Positions 1 to 9,020 of a stretch of 64,000 nt of DNA are shown here, piece by piece; positions within the stretch are counted from its first letter, which is position 1; the number at the start of each line of letters is the position of its first letter. The notes under the pieces were generated by a model, which was not told where the DNA came from, did not search any database, and saw nothing but the letters and a program-made list of their open reading frames with translations. Position numbers and translations under genes: made by a program. Location of the stretch: positions 36,259-100,258 of the forward strand of contig JAHHIF010000025.1 of the NCBI GenBank assembly GCA_019358875.1, in the 5' to 3' direction. Source of the stretch: Symplocastrum torsivum CPER-KK1 (GTDB lineage Bacteria > Cyanobacteriota > Cyanobacteriia > Cyanobacteriales > Coleofasciculaceae).

Positions 1-147
1 GATTTCTTCGGCACTTTACTAATTTCTTCAGGTGTCCTTCCATCTATTATCCCGATGAGTTTAGACTTCTCGCTTGTCTATTAATATTGCACAGAAATTT
101 CCTTTTATTTTGATTAGGGCTATTTCATCAATTCCTAATCTCGTCAT
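1..147 (-). pseudogene. ISL3-family transposase remnant (frameshifted, cut by window edge)
   Basis: Read on the minus strand, this stretch encodes LGIDEIALIK then GNFCAILID, followed after a frameshift and stop by LIGIIDGRTPEEISK. These match the start of the DDE catalytic domain of ISL3-type transposases (the GIDEIA..KG.GNFCA pattern, known from family memory rather than a search). The N-terminal zinc-binding half is not recognisable further upstream, and the 3' part lies outside the window. The gene is clearly dead. Nearby at 275-287 is TTAGGACTTACGC, which resembles the terminal repeat of the MITE at 40694-40783. Confidence 0.7.
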
Positions 148-491
148 TCAGAAGTTCTGTCAAAAGTTTGCTTCCCTTTTTCCGGGTTATGAGTGTCAAT
201 TCACCGAAACAAGTAGTTGTTTCGGTTTTTGGAATCGAGCCGCCATGTTAGTCTAGTTATTCTTATACGAACCCTTAGGACTTACGCCTGATTAACATAA
301 TGCAAGGCTATCTAAGCTGCACCATTTCTTTAATCGCCTCACAAGCTCCGGCTTAGACAAGGGTGCTATGGGTAAGTTCCAAAACTGTAACCAACGAGGC
401 AAAGCAGCAATCGGGGGGCAAAATATCGACGACGGTATCATTTTGCCGATGCTTAAACAGCAACAGGTAGCTTAGGAGCGATCGCCCGATC
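148..491. other. Intergenic region without a recognisable gene
   Basis: Nothing coding is supported here. It carries one copy of the dispersed sequence TTAGGACTTACGC (275-287) and a HIP1 site directly before the phosphatase gene. The promoter of the downstream signalling cluster presumably lies here, but no convincing -10/-35 pair was identified. Confidence 0.4.
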
Positions 492-2639
492 ATGTTAATT
501 AACGTTCTAAACCGCTTAGTTTCTTCTAAAAGACCGTCACTGCGTTTGATACTTGTTGTACCGTTCGTCCTCCAAATCTTTGCAGCGGTGGGCTTAACGG
601 GGTATCTTTCCTTACGCAACGGTCAGCAGGCAGTCAACGACCTAGCCACCCAGTTACGCCTTGAAATCGCTGCCCGCATCTACCAGCATCTTAAAACCTA
701 CATGGCGACACCCCATCTGATCAATCAAATTAATGCTAATGCTGTCAGGCAGGGTCTGTTGAGTTTAGAAGATTCAAAGAGCCTGGAGCGCTACTTTTGG
801 GCACAGACCCAATTGTTCCCTGAAATGGCTACGATTGCTTTCGCCAACGAGCGGGGAGAATTCGTTGGGGCTAACGGTCTTGAGCAATACATCGTCGTAG
901 CGAACGAGTCTACGGGTGGCGCTATGCGGAGATATGCTGTAGACAACCGAGGCGATCGCACTAAATTGCTATTCAACAGACCCAACTACGATGCTAGGGT
1001 TCGGTCTTGGTATCGAAGCGCCGTACAACTAGGCAGCCCCAGTTGGGATGAAGTTAGCGTATCTTTCAGCGATCGCAGGCTTGATATCAGTGCTACCTAT
1101 CCGTTCTACGACAAGACAGGTAGGTTTAAGGGGGTACTTCTAGGCGAACAAACCCTCTCACAAATCAGTAATTTCCTTCAAAGTCTGAAAATTTCGCGAT
1201 CGGGACAGACCTTCATTGTCGAGCGTTCCGGAGATTTAATCGGAAGTTCCACTACGGAGCAGCCATTCCTCATAGTAGAGGGTAAGGCGAAACGCTTGAG
1301 AGCCACAGACAGCAAAGAAATCTTGATTCGCTCCACTGCACAGTACTTGGTGAAAGAATTCGGTGACTTCAGCCAAATTCGTAACAGCCAACAACTCAAC
1401 TTTGTCCTAGAAGGACAGAGGCAATTTGTACAAGTGCTACCCTTCCAAAGTGGTTCAAGTCTTGACTGGTTGATTGTAGTGGTAGTCCCAGAATCAGATT
1501 TCATGGAGCGTATCAATACCAATACCCGCTCTACAATTCTCCTTTGTCTAGCCGCTTTAATTTTGGCAATCATACTGGGCATTCTTACCGCCCGTTCAAT
1601 TACTCAGCCGATTTGGCGTTTGAGCAATGCCTCTTGGATATTAGCGAAGCAAGCCGCTACCTCAGATCTTGCTCGTCCAGAATTAGAACAAAAAGTAGAA
1701 ACGAATAGTGTCAAGGAACTCAGAGTTCTGGCTCAGGCGTTCAATCACATGGCTCAAAAGTTACGCGAGTCCTTTACTGCATTAGAAAAGGCAAATGAGG
1801 TGTTAGAACAACGTGTTCTAGAACGGACATCTGAACTCAACGAAGCCAACCAGGAAATAACACTCCTCAACCAGCGCCTCAAGACTGAAAATCTCCGGAT
1901 GAAGGCGGAACTAGAGATAACACGCCAACTACAACAGATGATATTGCCGAAACAGGAGGAACTCCAGTCAATTCCCGAACTGGAGATTACTGGTTTTATG
2001 GAGCCAGCACAAGAGGTAGGAGGCGACTACTACGACGTTCTGACTTACAACGGGTTAGTCAAAATTGGTATTGGAGATGTAACCGGACACGGTTTGGAAA
2101 GTGGCGTATTGATGATTATGGTACAAACGGCAGTGCGTACCCTTCTAGCAAACAATGAAACTGACCCTACTAAATTCTTGAATGTGCTAAATCGGGTGAT
2201 TTACGACAACGTGCAGCGAATGAATTCAGATAAAAATCTTACCCTCTCCTTATTGGACTACCACGAGGGTACTCTGTGCTTGAGCGGTCAACACGAGGAG
2301 ATGATTGTCGTGCGCTCTGGTGGTCAGATAGAACGGTTTGACACAATAGATTTAGGCTTTCCCATTGGTTTAGAAGCCGATATTAGCGATTTCGTCGCTA
2401 ATACTCAAGTACAGTTGAACCCAAAAGACGTGGTAGTTCTATACACTGATGGAATTACTGAAGCCGAAAATCAGTCAGGGGTACGATACGGGATTGAGCG
2501 ATTTTGTGAGGTGCTAGGCGACAACTGGCATCGGTCAACAGAGGAAATCAGGCAAGCCGTTGTTGAGGATGTTCGACAGCATATCGGTGAGCAAAAGGTC
2601 TACGATGACATCACTTTGCTGATACTCAAACAGAAGTAG
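492..2639 (+). CDS. Cache-HAMP-PP2C serine phosphatase (IcfG/RsbU/SiaA type)
   Basis: A 715-residue membrane receptor phosphatase. A first membrane helix (about residues 18-40) and a second (about 348-370, LCLAALILAIILGILTA) flank an extracytoplasmic dCache-like sensor. A HAMP linker, a coiled coil (about 430-480) and a SpoIIE/PP2C phosphatase domain (about 490-713) follow. The metal-binding acidic motifs are visible: EVGGDYYDV, GDVTGHGLESG and YTDGITEAEN. The family dephosphorylates STAS-type anti-sigma-antagonist proteins on serine; examples are IcfG in Synechocystis and SiaA in Pseudomonas. It is followed on the same strand by the matching kinase, the STAS-like protein and a nucleotide cyclase, so it probably converts an external small-molecule signal into dephosphorylation of the STAS protein at 3326. 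The ligand is unknown. Confidence 0.9.
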   Translation: MLINVLNRLVSSKRPSLRLILVVPFVLQIFAAVGLTGYLSLRNGQQAVNDLATQLRLEIAARIYQHLKTYMATPHLINQINANAVRQGLLSLEDSKSLERYFWAQTQLFPEMATIAFANERGEFVGANGLEQYIVVANESTGGAMRRYAVDNRGDRTKLLFNRPNYDARVRSWYRSAVQLGSPSWDEVSVSFSDRRLDISATYPFYDKTGRFKGVLLGEQTLSQISNFLQSLKISRSGQTFIVERSGDLIGSSTTEQPFLIVEGKAKRLRATDSKEILIRSTAQYLVKEFGDFSQIRNSQQLNFVLEGQRQFVQVLPFQSGSSLDWLIVVVVPESDFMERINTNTRSTILLCLAALILAIILGILTARSITQPIWRLSNASWILAKQAATSDLARPELEQKVETNSVKELRVLAQAFNHMAQKLRESFTALEKANEVLEQRVLERTSELNEANQEITLLNQRLKTENLRMKAELEITRQLQQMILPKQEELQSIPELEITGFMEPAQEVGGDYYDVLTYNGLVKIGIGDVTGHGLESGVLMIMVQTAVRTLLANNETDPTKFLNVLNRVIYDNVQRMNSDKNLTLSLLDYHEGTLCLSGQHEEMIVVRSGGQIERFDTIDLGFPIGLEADISDFVANTQVQLNPKDVVVLYTDGITEAENQSGVRYGIERFCEVLGDNWHRSTEEIRQAVVEDVRQHIGEQKVYDDITLLILKQK

Positions 2640-2705
2640 TCATTCGTTATTCGTGAGTTGCAATTAACAAGTGATATCAAGTCCAAGGGAATACATACTA
2701 TCGAC

Positions 2706-3287
2706 ATGACTCAGATATTTGGGGATTTCCATGAGGATCTGCCTGTTGTTCAGGAATACTTAACTCTTTTCTTTTCGCCTAGTTCTGTGCCAGTTAAGCA
2801 GCGCTGGAGAACCAATGGGTTGTCGGCTGATTTTATGGCTGACTACTTTTCGACGTTTTTTCCGGGAAATGAGGAGGCTGCTAGTGAAGATGACATCCAA
2901 AGAGAGGTAAAGAGCGCTGTTAGCTTTATTGGCAATGAGTTGTTAGAGAATGCCATGAAGTTTACTGACGAAACCTCAGACTACCCGATTAGCTTGACTC
3001 TTCAAATGCATAGTGACAGACTTGTGTTTCTCGCAACTAACAGTGTCAATCCCAAAGAGATCGCGACGTTTCAGAACTACATCCAGGAGTTAACAACCTC
3101 CGACCCTGACGAGTTGTATATTCGTCATCTGGAACAAAATGCAGATGACGAGCATGAACACGCTTCTCGTTTAGGGCTTCTGACCATGATGAACGATTAT
3201 CAAGCCAAGCTAGGCTGGAAGTTCGAGAGCGTCCAAAACGATCCAGAAGCGATCGCTGTAACGACGATGGTGCAGTTGACCCTATAG
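2706..3287 (+). CDS. GHKL anti-sigma-type kinase (SiaB / DUF6272-like)
   Basis: About 193 residues. The sequence has a GHKL ATPase N-box, NELLENAMKF, and a late glycine-box-like stretch, SRLGLLTMMNDY, as in cyanobacterial Slr1861-type and SiaB-type serine kinases. Members phosphorylate the STAS-like partner that the PP2C phosphatase dephosphorylates. I chose the ATG at 2706 (MTQIFGDFHEDL). The frame stays open upstream to a TTG at 2658, which would add 16 residues and leave only 18 bases after the phosphatase gene. The position directly between phosphatase and STAS gene supports co-transcription and the kinase role. Sequence similarity in this family is low, so the kinase assignment rests on the N-box and the context. 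Confidence 0.75.
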   Translation: MTQIFGDFHEDLPVVQEYLTLFFSPSSVPVKQRWRTNGLSADFMADYFSTFFPGNEEAASEDDIQREVKSAVSFIGNELLENAMKFTDETSDYPISLTLQMHSDRLVFLATNSVNPKEIATFQNYIQELTTSDPDELYIRHLEQNADDEHEHASRLGLLTMMNDYQAKLGWKFESVQNDPEAIAVTTMVQLTL

Positions 3288-3325
3288 GTTACGAAAACAA
3301 CTAAGACTATGCAAAGAGCTTTGGG

Positions 3326-3673
3326 ATGATGGAGATTAAGACTGAAGATTACTGCATCTACTACGACCCAGATATTGAAACAGTGATCTGCCAGGGTTCA
3401 CTCCGCTTAAGCGGGACGGAAGAATATGCGCCAATCGTGAAGTTATTGACTAATCTCGCTGACCAAGAGCCACAAAGGATTACTCTAGACTTACGAGAGC
3501 TAGAGTTTCTTAATAGTTCAGGGATCAACGTGCTGTCAAAGTTCGTGATCAAGGTTCGTCAGCAAGGAAATATTCAAATGGTCCTGCAAGGCTCTAAAAA
3601 CATCCCCTGGCAAGGGAAGTCTTTGAAGAACTTGCAGCGACTAATGCCTTCTTTGCAACTGGAATTGGCATAG
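3326..3673 (+). CDS. STAS-like anti-sigma-factor antagonist (slr1659-type regulator)
   Basis: 115 residues with the STAS signature region ITLDLRELEFLNSSGINVL, where the second serine of NSSG is at the position phosphorylated in SpoIIAA-type proteins. The usual aspartate before SSG is replaced by asparagine. It should be the phospho-switch protein shared by the kinase upstream and the PP2C phosphatase. Two adjacent ATGs (3326, 3329) are possible starts. Its stop codon overlaps by one base a possible GTG start of the cyclase gene, implying translational coupling. The natural reading is that its phosphorylation state controls the cyclase, as SiaC controls SiaD in Pseudomonas; this is inference. 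Confidence 0.8.
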   Translation: MMEIKTEDYCIYYDPDIETVICQGSLRLSGTEEYAPIVKLLTNLADQEPQRITLDLRELEFLNSSGINVLSKFVIKVRQQGNIQMVLQGSKNIPWQGKSLKNLQRLMPSLQLELA

Positions 3674-5349
3674 TGATCCAAGGTGCATCGTTATACAGGT
3701 CTTTTACACAATATAGTTTTTGTCAAGGTATAAACCTTAAGACGATGACGATGCAGGCACAACAAGTATCAACGCAACAGCTTATTTTAGAAATCGAAAG
3801 GCTGCGTCAGGAAGTAAAAGACCTAAAGCAGGACAAAACTGACTTGGAGATTTTGCTAGAGACGACAACTGCCCATGCTGACGCAATTGAAGCTCAGTTG
3901 CATCAGTCAAACCAACAACTACAAGCCGAAATTGTTGAACGCCAACGCGCTCAAGCTGTACTCCAGGCTTTAGCCTCGGAACTTCAGTCGCTGGTGACAG
4001 ATATTACTAGAGACAAAGCTGATCTAGAAATCTTATTAGAAACAGCCACTGAACATGGCGATGCTGTAGAAGATTTACTATACAACAGCGCTCAGGACAT
4101 GGCTTGCAAAGGTGAGAAGAAGCTGAAGAAATTTCTGGAAGCTATGCCTGTCGGTGTCGGCGTTCTGGATGCTAACGGCAAACCCTACTACGGCAATCAG
4201 ATGGCGCAGCAGTTACTTTGCCAGGGGAGGGCACCGTTCGTCTCGGCGGAAGAATTGCCGGAGGCTTTTCAAATCTATGTTGCAGGAACTAACACACTGT
4301 ATCCTAGTGACCAACTTCCTGGAATGAGGGCATTAAAGGGTGAAAATGCAACGGCTGATAATCTAGAAATCCATAGAGGCGATAAGGTTATCCCAATCGA
4401 GAGTTGGGGAACACCAATTTTTGATGACAAGGGAAACGTTATCTATTCAATCATTGCCTTTCAAGATATTACTGAACGTAAACGGGCAGAAGCTGAGAGC
4501 CAAAACTTTACCCATGAACTCTTTGCACTCAACGAAGCTTATGAACGCTTTGTGCCTCGTCAATTTCTTCAGCTATTGAATAAAGAAAGCATAGTTGATG
4601 TCCAATTCGGCGATCAGGTGCAGAAAGAGATGTCGATTCTCTTCTCTGATATCCGCGATTTTACCATGCTCTCAGAGAGCATGACTCCCCAAGAAAATTT
4701 TAAATTTATTAATGCTTATTTATCTCGTATGGAACCAGCGATTATTGAAAATCAAGGTTTCATTGATAAATATATTGGCGATGAAATTATGGCATTGTTT
4801 AGTGGTGGTGCTGATAGTGCGGTTAAAGCTGGAATTGCAATGCTGCAAACGCTGACAGAATACAATCAGCATCGTGCTAAACAAGGTTATGTCCCGCTAC
4901 AGATTGGTATTGGTATTAATACAGGTTCTTTGATGCTGGGGACAGTCGGGGGGGAATCTCGAATGGATAGTACGGTGATTGGTGATGCCGTTAATTTAGC
5001 GTCTCGGATGGAAGAGTTGACTAAAAACTACGGTGTATCATTATTAATTTCTCATCATACTTTTTTGCAATTACAAGACTATAACCAATACAATTTCAGA
5101 TTTATTGATCGGTTGAAAGTTAAAGGAAAATCAGCCGCTGTTAGTGTCTATGAGATATTCGACGCTGATCCTCTAGAAGTTCGAGAAGGCAAGTTAGCGA
5201 CTAAACAAGAATTTGAAAAAGGTCTGCTGCTCTACAATCTGGGTTCTTTTAGTGAGGCAGTCCACCTGTTTAAAGACTGTCTACGGATTAACCCAAAAGA
5301 TACAGTGGCTCAAATTTATTTGAAACGCTGCCAAAAGTTTCTATTTTGA
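3673..5349 (+). CDS. Class III adenylate/guanylate cyclase with coiled-coil, PAS and TPR
   Basis: 558 residues from GTG 3673; an ATG at 3745 is an alternative start. The order is a coiled coil (about 30-145) holding a duplicated motif (KTDLEILLETTTAHADAIE and KADLEILLETATEHGDAVE), PAS (about 155-275), a linker NEAYERFVPRQFLQLL, the cyclase domain (about 315-490) and one or two TPR units (about 510-550). Both metal aspartates are present (FSDIRDFT, YIGDEIMALF). The substrate-selecting lysine (DKYIGDE) and threonine (STVIGDAVN) favour cAMP production. It is the last gene of the phosphatase/kinase/STAS cluster and its likely output. The TPR at the C-terminus may recruit a further partner. Confidence 0.88.
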   Translation: MIQGASLYRSFTQYSFCQGINLKTMTMQAQQVSTQQLILEIERLRQEVKDLKQDKTDLEILLETTTAHADAIEAQLHQSNQQLQAEIVERQRAQAVLQALASELQSLVTDITRDKADLEILLETATEHGDAVEDLLYNSAQDMACKGEKKLKKFLEAMPVGVGVLDANGKPYYGNQMAQQLLCQGRAPFVSAEELPEAFQIYVAGTNTLYPSDQLPGMRALKGENATADNLEIHRGDKVIPIESWGTPIFDDKGNVIYSIIAFQDITERKRAEAESQNFTHELFALNEAYERFVPRQFLQLLNKESIVDVQFGDQVQKEMSILFSDIRDFTMLSESMTPQENFKFINAYLSRMEPAIIENQGFIDKYIGDEIMALFSGGADSAVKAGIAMLQTLTEYNQHRAKQGYVPLQIGIGINTGSLMLGTVGGESRMDSTVIGDAVNLASRMEELTKNYGVSLLISHHTFLQLQDYNQYNFRFIDRLKVKGKSAAVSVYEIFDADPLEVREGKLATKQEFEKGLLLYNLGSFSEAVHLFKDCLRINPKDTVAQIYLKRCQKFLF

Positions 5350-5518
5350 CGACGCAGTTCCTGTTATTGGTAGTTGCAGGTTTCCTACAAGATTTCACCT
5401 CGAAATTAAGGAGTTCGATTATCCTCTTTTGTTACTTTGGAACTTGGGTGTTGGGCGAAGCATTCTTGAACAGAGCTTCTACGTTGTAAGCTTAGAAGCG
5501 TTGCTAGGGCTTTAATCC

Positions 5519-6016
5519 CTAGAATTGGCTTTTCAAGAAATTTTTGACAATTTCAATAGCAGCAACTGGTGTTTCAGCAAGTAATACGGCAGTAGTTGAG
5601 AGGCTGGAAAAAAAGCGTTGACCTTCTGGATGGTCAGTCAACAAAACGACAGGTTTATTTGCCTTTATAGCGAGTGCGACTTCAGACGCTGTACCTGCCC
5701 CCATGCCACAGGCAATCACGACCTCACTGGAAAGGACGTTGATATTGTTCCGGGCATTGCCCATGTCGGTGAAAATCGGGATATCGATCGCATTAGAGAT
5801 ACCACTAGCGTCAGCAGTTGGCAAAATACCCACTGTTAGACCATTGGCTGCTTTTGCCCCTGTATTCGCCGCGTCCATGACACCAACATTCTTGCCTCCT
5901 GTCAGGAGAACCCATCCTTCTTGAGCAATTAGTTTGCCCAGTTCATAGGCATTGGCACAGTCAGTCTCGGATGCACCAGTGCCTGGCCCCATAACCCCAA
6001 TTATTGTTTTGCTCAT
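5519..6016 (-). CDS. TIGR00725-type SLOG/LOG-like nucleotide-binding protein
   Basis: 165 residues with a Rossmann-like glycine-rich fold. Visible are GVMGPGTGAS at the N-terminus, LTGGKNVGVMDAA, and the GMGAGTASEVALAI motif typical of the SLOG superfamily, which includes LOG phosphoribohydrolases and DprA. Members bind nucleotides or NAD-like ligands; the exact reaction of the TIGR00725 branch is not established. It starts 14 bases after the stop of ubiA on the same strand, so the two are probably one transcript. No second domain or signal peptide is seen. Confidence 0.85.
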   Translation of the reverse strand: MSKTIIGVMGPGTGASETDCANAYELGKLIAQEGWVLLTGGKNVGVMDAANTGAKAANGLTVGILPTADASGISNAIDIPIFTDMGNARNNINVLSSEVVIACGMGAGTASEVALAIKANKPVVLLTDHPEGQRFFSSLSTTAVLLAETPVAAIEIVKNFLKSQF

Positions 6017-6030
6017 CGGTCAAATTCAAA

Positions 6031-6915
6031 TCACAAAACCAACCCAGCAATCATCCCAGCTAGTACAACAAAGCCAATCCAAACATTTTGGCGGAAAATA
6101 TCACCATAAACGGGTCTTGGAAGGTCTGGCTGGCGTAGTCGAATATATTGCCAAGCCCAACCGAAGGTAGCGATACCCAGTGCTAACCAAAAGCCAGGTT
6201 GTAACTCCATCACAATACCCAGTCTTATCAGTAAACCAGCCGTACCCGCAAAGAAGATACCCACAGCCTCAGCCGCATGATCCCCAAAGAACAGCGCACT
6301 GGAACGAACACCAATTTTCCGATCATCCTCACGGTCTGACATCGCGTAGACTGTATCAAACCCTAATGTCCAAAGCACTGTTGCCCCCCAAAGCCACCAA
6401 GTAGCAGGTTCCAAATTGCCCGTGACAGCACTCCAACTGATCAGGACACCAAACCCCCAAGCAATAGACAGCACTAACTGAGGTACAGGAAACACCCGCT
6501 TTGCTGATGGGTAGAAAACGATGACTGGCACAGCAGCAACGCAAAGCCAGAAGGTGAACGGGTTGAGATACAGGGCAAGCACACCCGCACAACCCATTGC
6601 AATGAAGGCAACAATAACGCCGATTTTAACGGAGAGGGCACGGGAGGCAAGAGGGCGATCGCGTGTTCGTTCTACTTGCGGGTCAATATCTTTATCCCAC
6701 AAGTCATTAATTACACAACCTGCCGCACTGGTTGCCAAAGTCCCCAGGATAATCACGCCCACTAGTGGCGTAGGTGGCGTACCGTTAGCGGCTAAAAAGA
6801 CTGCCCATAAGGCGGGAATCATCAAAATCAGACGACCTGCTGGCTTGTCCCATCGCAAAAGTTTAATAACAGTTAGCCATGTAGGTGCAGGATTTGGTTG
6901 TTGCTGGGTCAACAT
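6031..6915 (-). CDS. ubiA: 4-hydroxybenzoate polyprenyl(solanesyl)transferase
   Basis: 294 residues with eight or nine hydrophobic helices. The two prenyl-diphosphate/Mg binding motifs of UbiA proteins are NDLWDKDIDPQVERTRDRPL and YAMSDREDDRKIG. In cyanobacteria this enzyme attaches a solanesyl chain to 4-hydroxybenzoate on the way to plastoquinone. It is divergent from ppx, with about 190 bases between the starts. The downstream SLOG gene follows after 14 bases. Tocopherol-type homogentisate prenyltransferases are a less likely alternative because the motif context fits the 4-hydroxybenzoate branch. Confidence 0.92.
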   Translation of the reverse strand: MLTQQQPNPAPTWLTVIKLLRWDKPAGRLILMIPALWAVFLAANGTPPTPLVGVIILGTLATSAAGCVINDLWDKDIDPQVERTRDRPLASRALSVKIGVIVAFIAMGCAGVLALYLNPFTFWLCVAAVPVIVFYPSAKRVFPVPQLVLSIAWGFGVLISWSAVTGNLEPATWWLWGATVLWTLGFDTVYAMSDREDDRKIGVRSSALFFGDHAAEAVGIFFAGTAGLLIRLGIVMELQPGFWLALGIATFGWAWQYIRLRQPDLPRPVYGDIFRQNVWIGFVVLAGMIAGLVL

Positions 6916-6962
6916 GAAAGGAATAATAGATTGAATGACAGGTTTGTTTAATAGGGTGTAGC

Positions 6963-6985
6963 AAGCTCCTCAGTTTTTCCGGAGC
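6963..6985. other. Stem-loop in the ubiA/ppx divergent spacer
   Basis: AGCTCC and GGAGCT pair around an 11-base loop, and the right arm is followed by CTTTTC. It lies between two divergent starts, so a terminator role would apply only to an upstream leader. A 5' UTR element is equally possible. Confidence 0.3.
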
Positions 6986-7102
6986 TGCTTTTCATAATTT
7001 AGGACTGGACAATAGGCGAGAGTGCCTATTTACTAAATCCCCTTTAAAGATATCGTTATCCGTAGAATCTAGGCTAGGGCTGTCACTGGGGATACATTAG
7101 TC

Positions 7103-8755
7103 ATGCTTAATTCCGTTGCCAAAGAGAGTACTGTGAATATTTCTACTGCTACTGCAAAGCAAGACCGCATTCTTGCCGCTATTGATATTGGGACAAATTC
7201 TATTCACATGGTGGTTGTGCGGGTTGACCCAGTGCTGCCAACGTTTACGATTATTGCTAAGGAGAAAGATACAGTACGTTTAGGCGATCGCGACCCACGT
7301 ACAGGCGATTTGACTCCGGAAGCGATGGAAAGGGCAATCAAGGCTTTGCAACGCTGTCAGAAACTCGCAAAAAGCTTCAATGCTGAACAAATTGTCGCTG
7401 TGGCAACCAGCGCGGCGCGAGAAGCCCCAAATGGGCGAGACTTTATCAAGCGGATAGATTCAGAACTAGGGTTATTTGTCAACCTAATTTCTGGTCAAGA
7501 AGAAGCGCGGCGGATTTACCTGGGTGTCCTCTCTGGGATGGAATTCAACAACCACCCTCACATCATTATTGACATCGGCGGTGGTTCTACGGAATTAATT
7601 TTGGGGGATAGTCACGAACCTCGTACCCTCAGCAGCACTAAGGTGGGAGCAGTTCGCCTCACAGCGGAATTCATCACCACTGACCCAATCAGTAGCACCG
7701 AGTTTCAATACCTGCAAGCTTATATTCGAGGAATGCTAGAGCGACCCGTTGAGGAGGTGCGAGTTCACCTGCAACCAGGTGAACAACCTCGCTTAGTCGG
7801 GACATCTGGCACGATTGAGTCGCTAGCAACCATTCATGCGAGGGAAAAACTGGGCATGGTGCCAAATCCTCTCAATGGCTACCAACTCAGTCGCAAAGAT
7901 ATCAAGGAACTCGTCAAGCGCTTAGCAGCGATGAATTATGCTGAACGTGCGGCAATTCCAGGAATGTCAGATCGGCGATCGGAAATCATTGTTGCTGGGG
8001 CACTAATTTTATTGGAAGCAATGACACTCTTGGGCATTGAGTCGTTAATGATTGGGGAACGCGCACTCCGGGAAGGGGTAATCGTTGACTGGATGCTCTC
8101 CCACGGTTTAATTGAAGATCGACTGCGCTATCAAGGCTCAGTACGCGAACGTAGTGTCCTCAAAATTGCTCAGAAATATCAAGTTAACCTAGAATACTCT
8201 CAACGAGTTGCCACCTTTGCCCTCAGCTTATTCGACCAAACCACAGGACACCTCCACAACTGGGATACAGACACCCGCGAACTCCTTTGGGCTGCTGCAA
8301 TCTTACACAACTGCGGTGTGTATGTGAGTCATTCAGCACACCACAAGCATTCCTATTATCTAATTCGCAATGGTGAACTTCTCGGCTTTGCAGAATCTGA
8401 AATTGAAGTAATCGCCAATCTAGCGCGTTACCATCGCCAGAGTACTCCTAAGAAAAAGCACTCAAACTACAGCAACCTACCGAGTAAAAAGCATCGACAG
8501 TTAGTTAGTCAGCTTAGTGCAATCTTACGCTTAGCCGTTGCTCTCGACCGACGACAGATTGGTGCAATTGAGCGAGTGCGCTGCGAGTTCCATCCAGATA
8601 CTCAAGAATTGCACTTGGGACTACAGCCATCTCATCCAGGTGATGACTGTGCCTTGGAACTCTGGAGTTTGGATTACAAGAAAGGTGTCTTTGAAGAGGA
8701 ATTTGGTGTCAGGTTGATAGCTACCCTGGAACCAGCATCAGTAGTAATGAGTTAA
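7103..8755 (+). CDS. ppx: Exopolyphosphatase (Ppx/GppA family)
   Basis: 550 residues. The N-terminal sugar-kinase/HSP70-like ATPase fold shows AAIDIGTNSIHMVV and, further on, IIDIGGGSTELILG, the phosphate-binding motifs of Ppx/GppA. The C-terminal HD-type helical domain carries AAILHNCGVYVSH. The enzyme removes terminal phosphates from polyphosphate or the 5' phosphate of pppGpp. Length is normal for cyanobacterial Ppx. The polyphosphate kinase gene follows on the same strand about 1.8 kb downstream, separated by an inverted hypothetical gene, so synthesis and breakdown of polyphosphate are genetically linked here. Confidence 0.93.
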   Translation: MLNSVAKESTVNISTATAKQDRILAAIDIGTNSIHMVVVRVDPVLPTFTIIAKEKDTVRLGDRDPRTGDLTPEAMERAIKALQRCQKLAKSFNAEQIVAVATSAAREAPNGRDFIKRIDSELGLFVNLISGQEEARRIYLGVLSGMEFNNHPHIIIDIGGGSTELILGDSHEPRTLSSTKVGAVRLTAEFITTDPISSTEFQYLQAYIRGMLERPVEEVRVHLQPGEQPRLVGTSGTIESLATIHAREKLGMVPNPLNGYQLSRKDIKELVKRLAAMNYAERAAIPGMSDRRSEIIVAGALILLEAMTLLGIESLMIGERALREGVIVDWMLSHGLIEDRLRYQGSVRERSVLKIAQKYQVNLEYSQRVATFALSLFDQTTGHLHNWDTDTRELLWAAAILHNCGVYVSHSAHHKHSYYLIRNGELLGFAESEIEVIANLARYHRQSTPKKKHSNYSNLPSKKHRQLVSQLSAILRLAVALDRRQIGAIERVRCEFHPDTQELHLGLQPSHPGDDCALELWSLDYKKGVFEEEFGVRLIATLEPASVVMS

Positions 8756-8841
8756 TTAATTCAATCCCCATTAACTCAGATTAAAGATTAGTTTGCCGCT
8801 GTATCAAGAACCTGCGATGAACTAAAATGTGGCAAGCCTCA

Positions 8842-8875
8842 ATGCTGACTGCTGAAAGCTGATAGCTGACGGCTT
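8842..8875. repeat. GCTGATA-type heptamer repeat
   Basis: Degenerate tandem copies of a heptamer related to AGCTGAT/GCTGATA. The same family occurs at 10371-10394, 14149-14166, 14257-14281, 17199-17231, 18031-18061, 46803-46820 and 60296-60328, always between genes. It belongs to the short tandemly repeated sequences typical of filamentous cyanobacteria. Confidence 0.7.
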
Positions 8876-9020
8876 CAATCACACCTGGAACCTCCCTACG
8901 CGATCGCAAGTCAGCTAGCTGAAATAGTGAAATGACTGCTGGACAGAGCAAGTTCCAAGCTCAAGTCTAAAGTCATTCGGCTTCTAACACTCAAAACTTA
9001 CCCATAACCCAACTGTTGTA

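Noticed and set aside
353..619. 88-residue minus-strand frame at the phosphatase start
   Set aside because: It overlaps the clear start of the PP2C gene in antisense, has no ribosome site and no recognisable motif.
1178..1582. 134-residue antisense frame inside the phosphatase gene
   Set aside because: Shadow of the Cache/HAMP coding region; composition is that of a reversed reading, rich in Ser, Arg and Leu.
6521..6934. 137-residue plus-strand frame over ubiA
   Set aside because: Antisense of the transmembrane gene ubiA; the lower-strand frame has all UbiA motifs.
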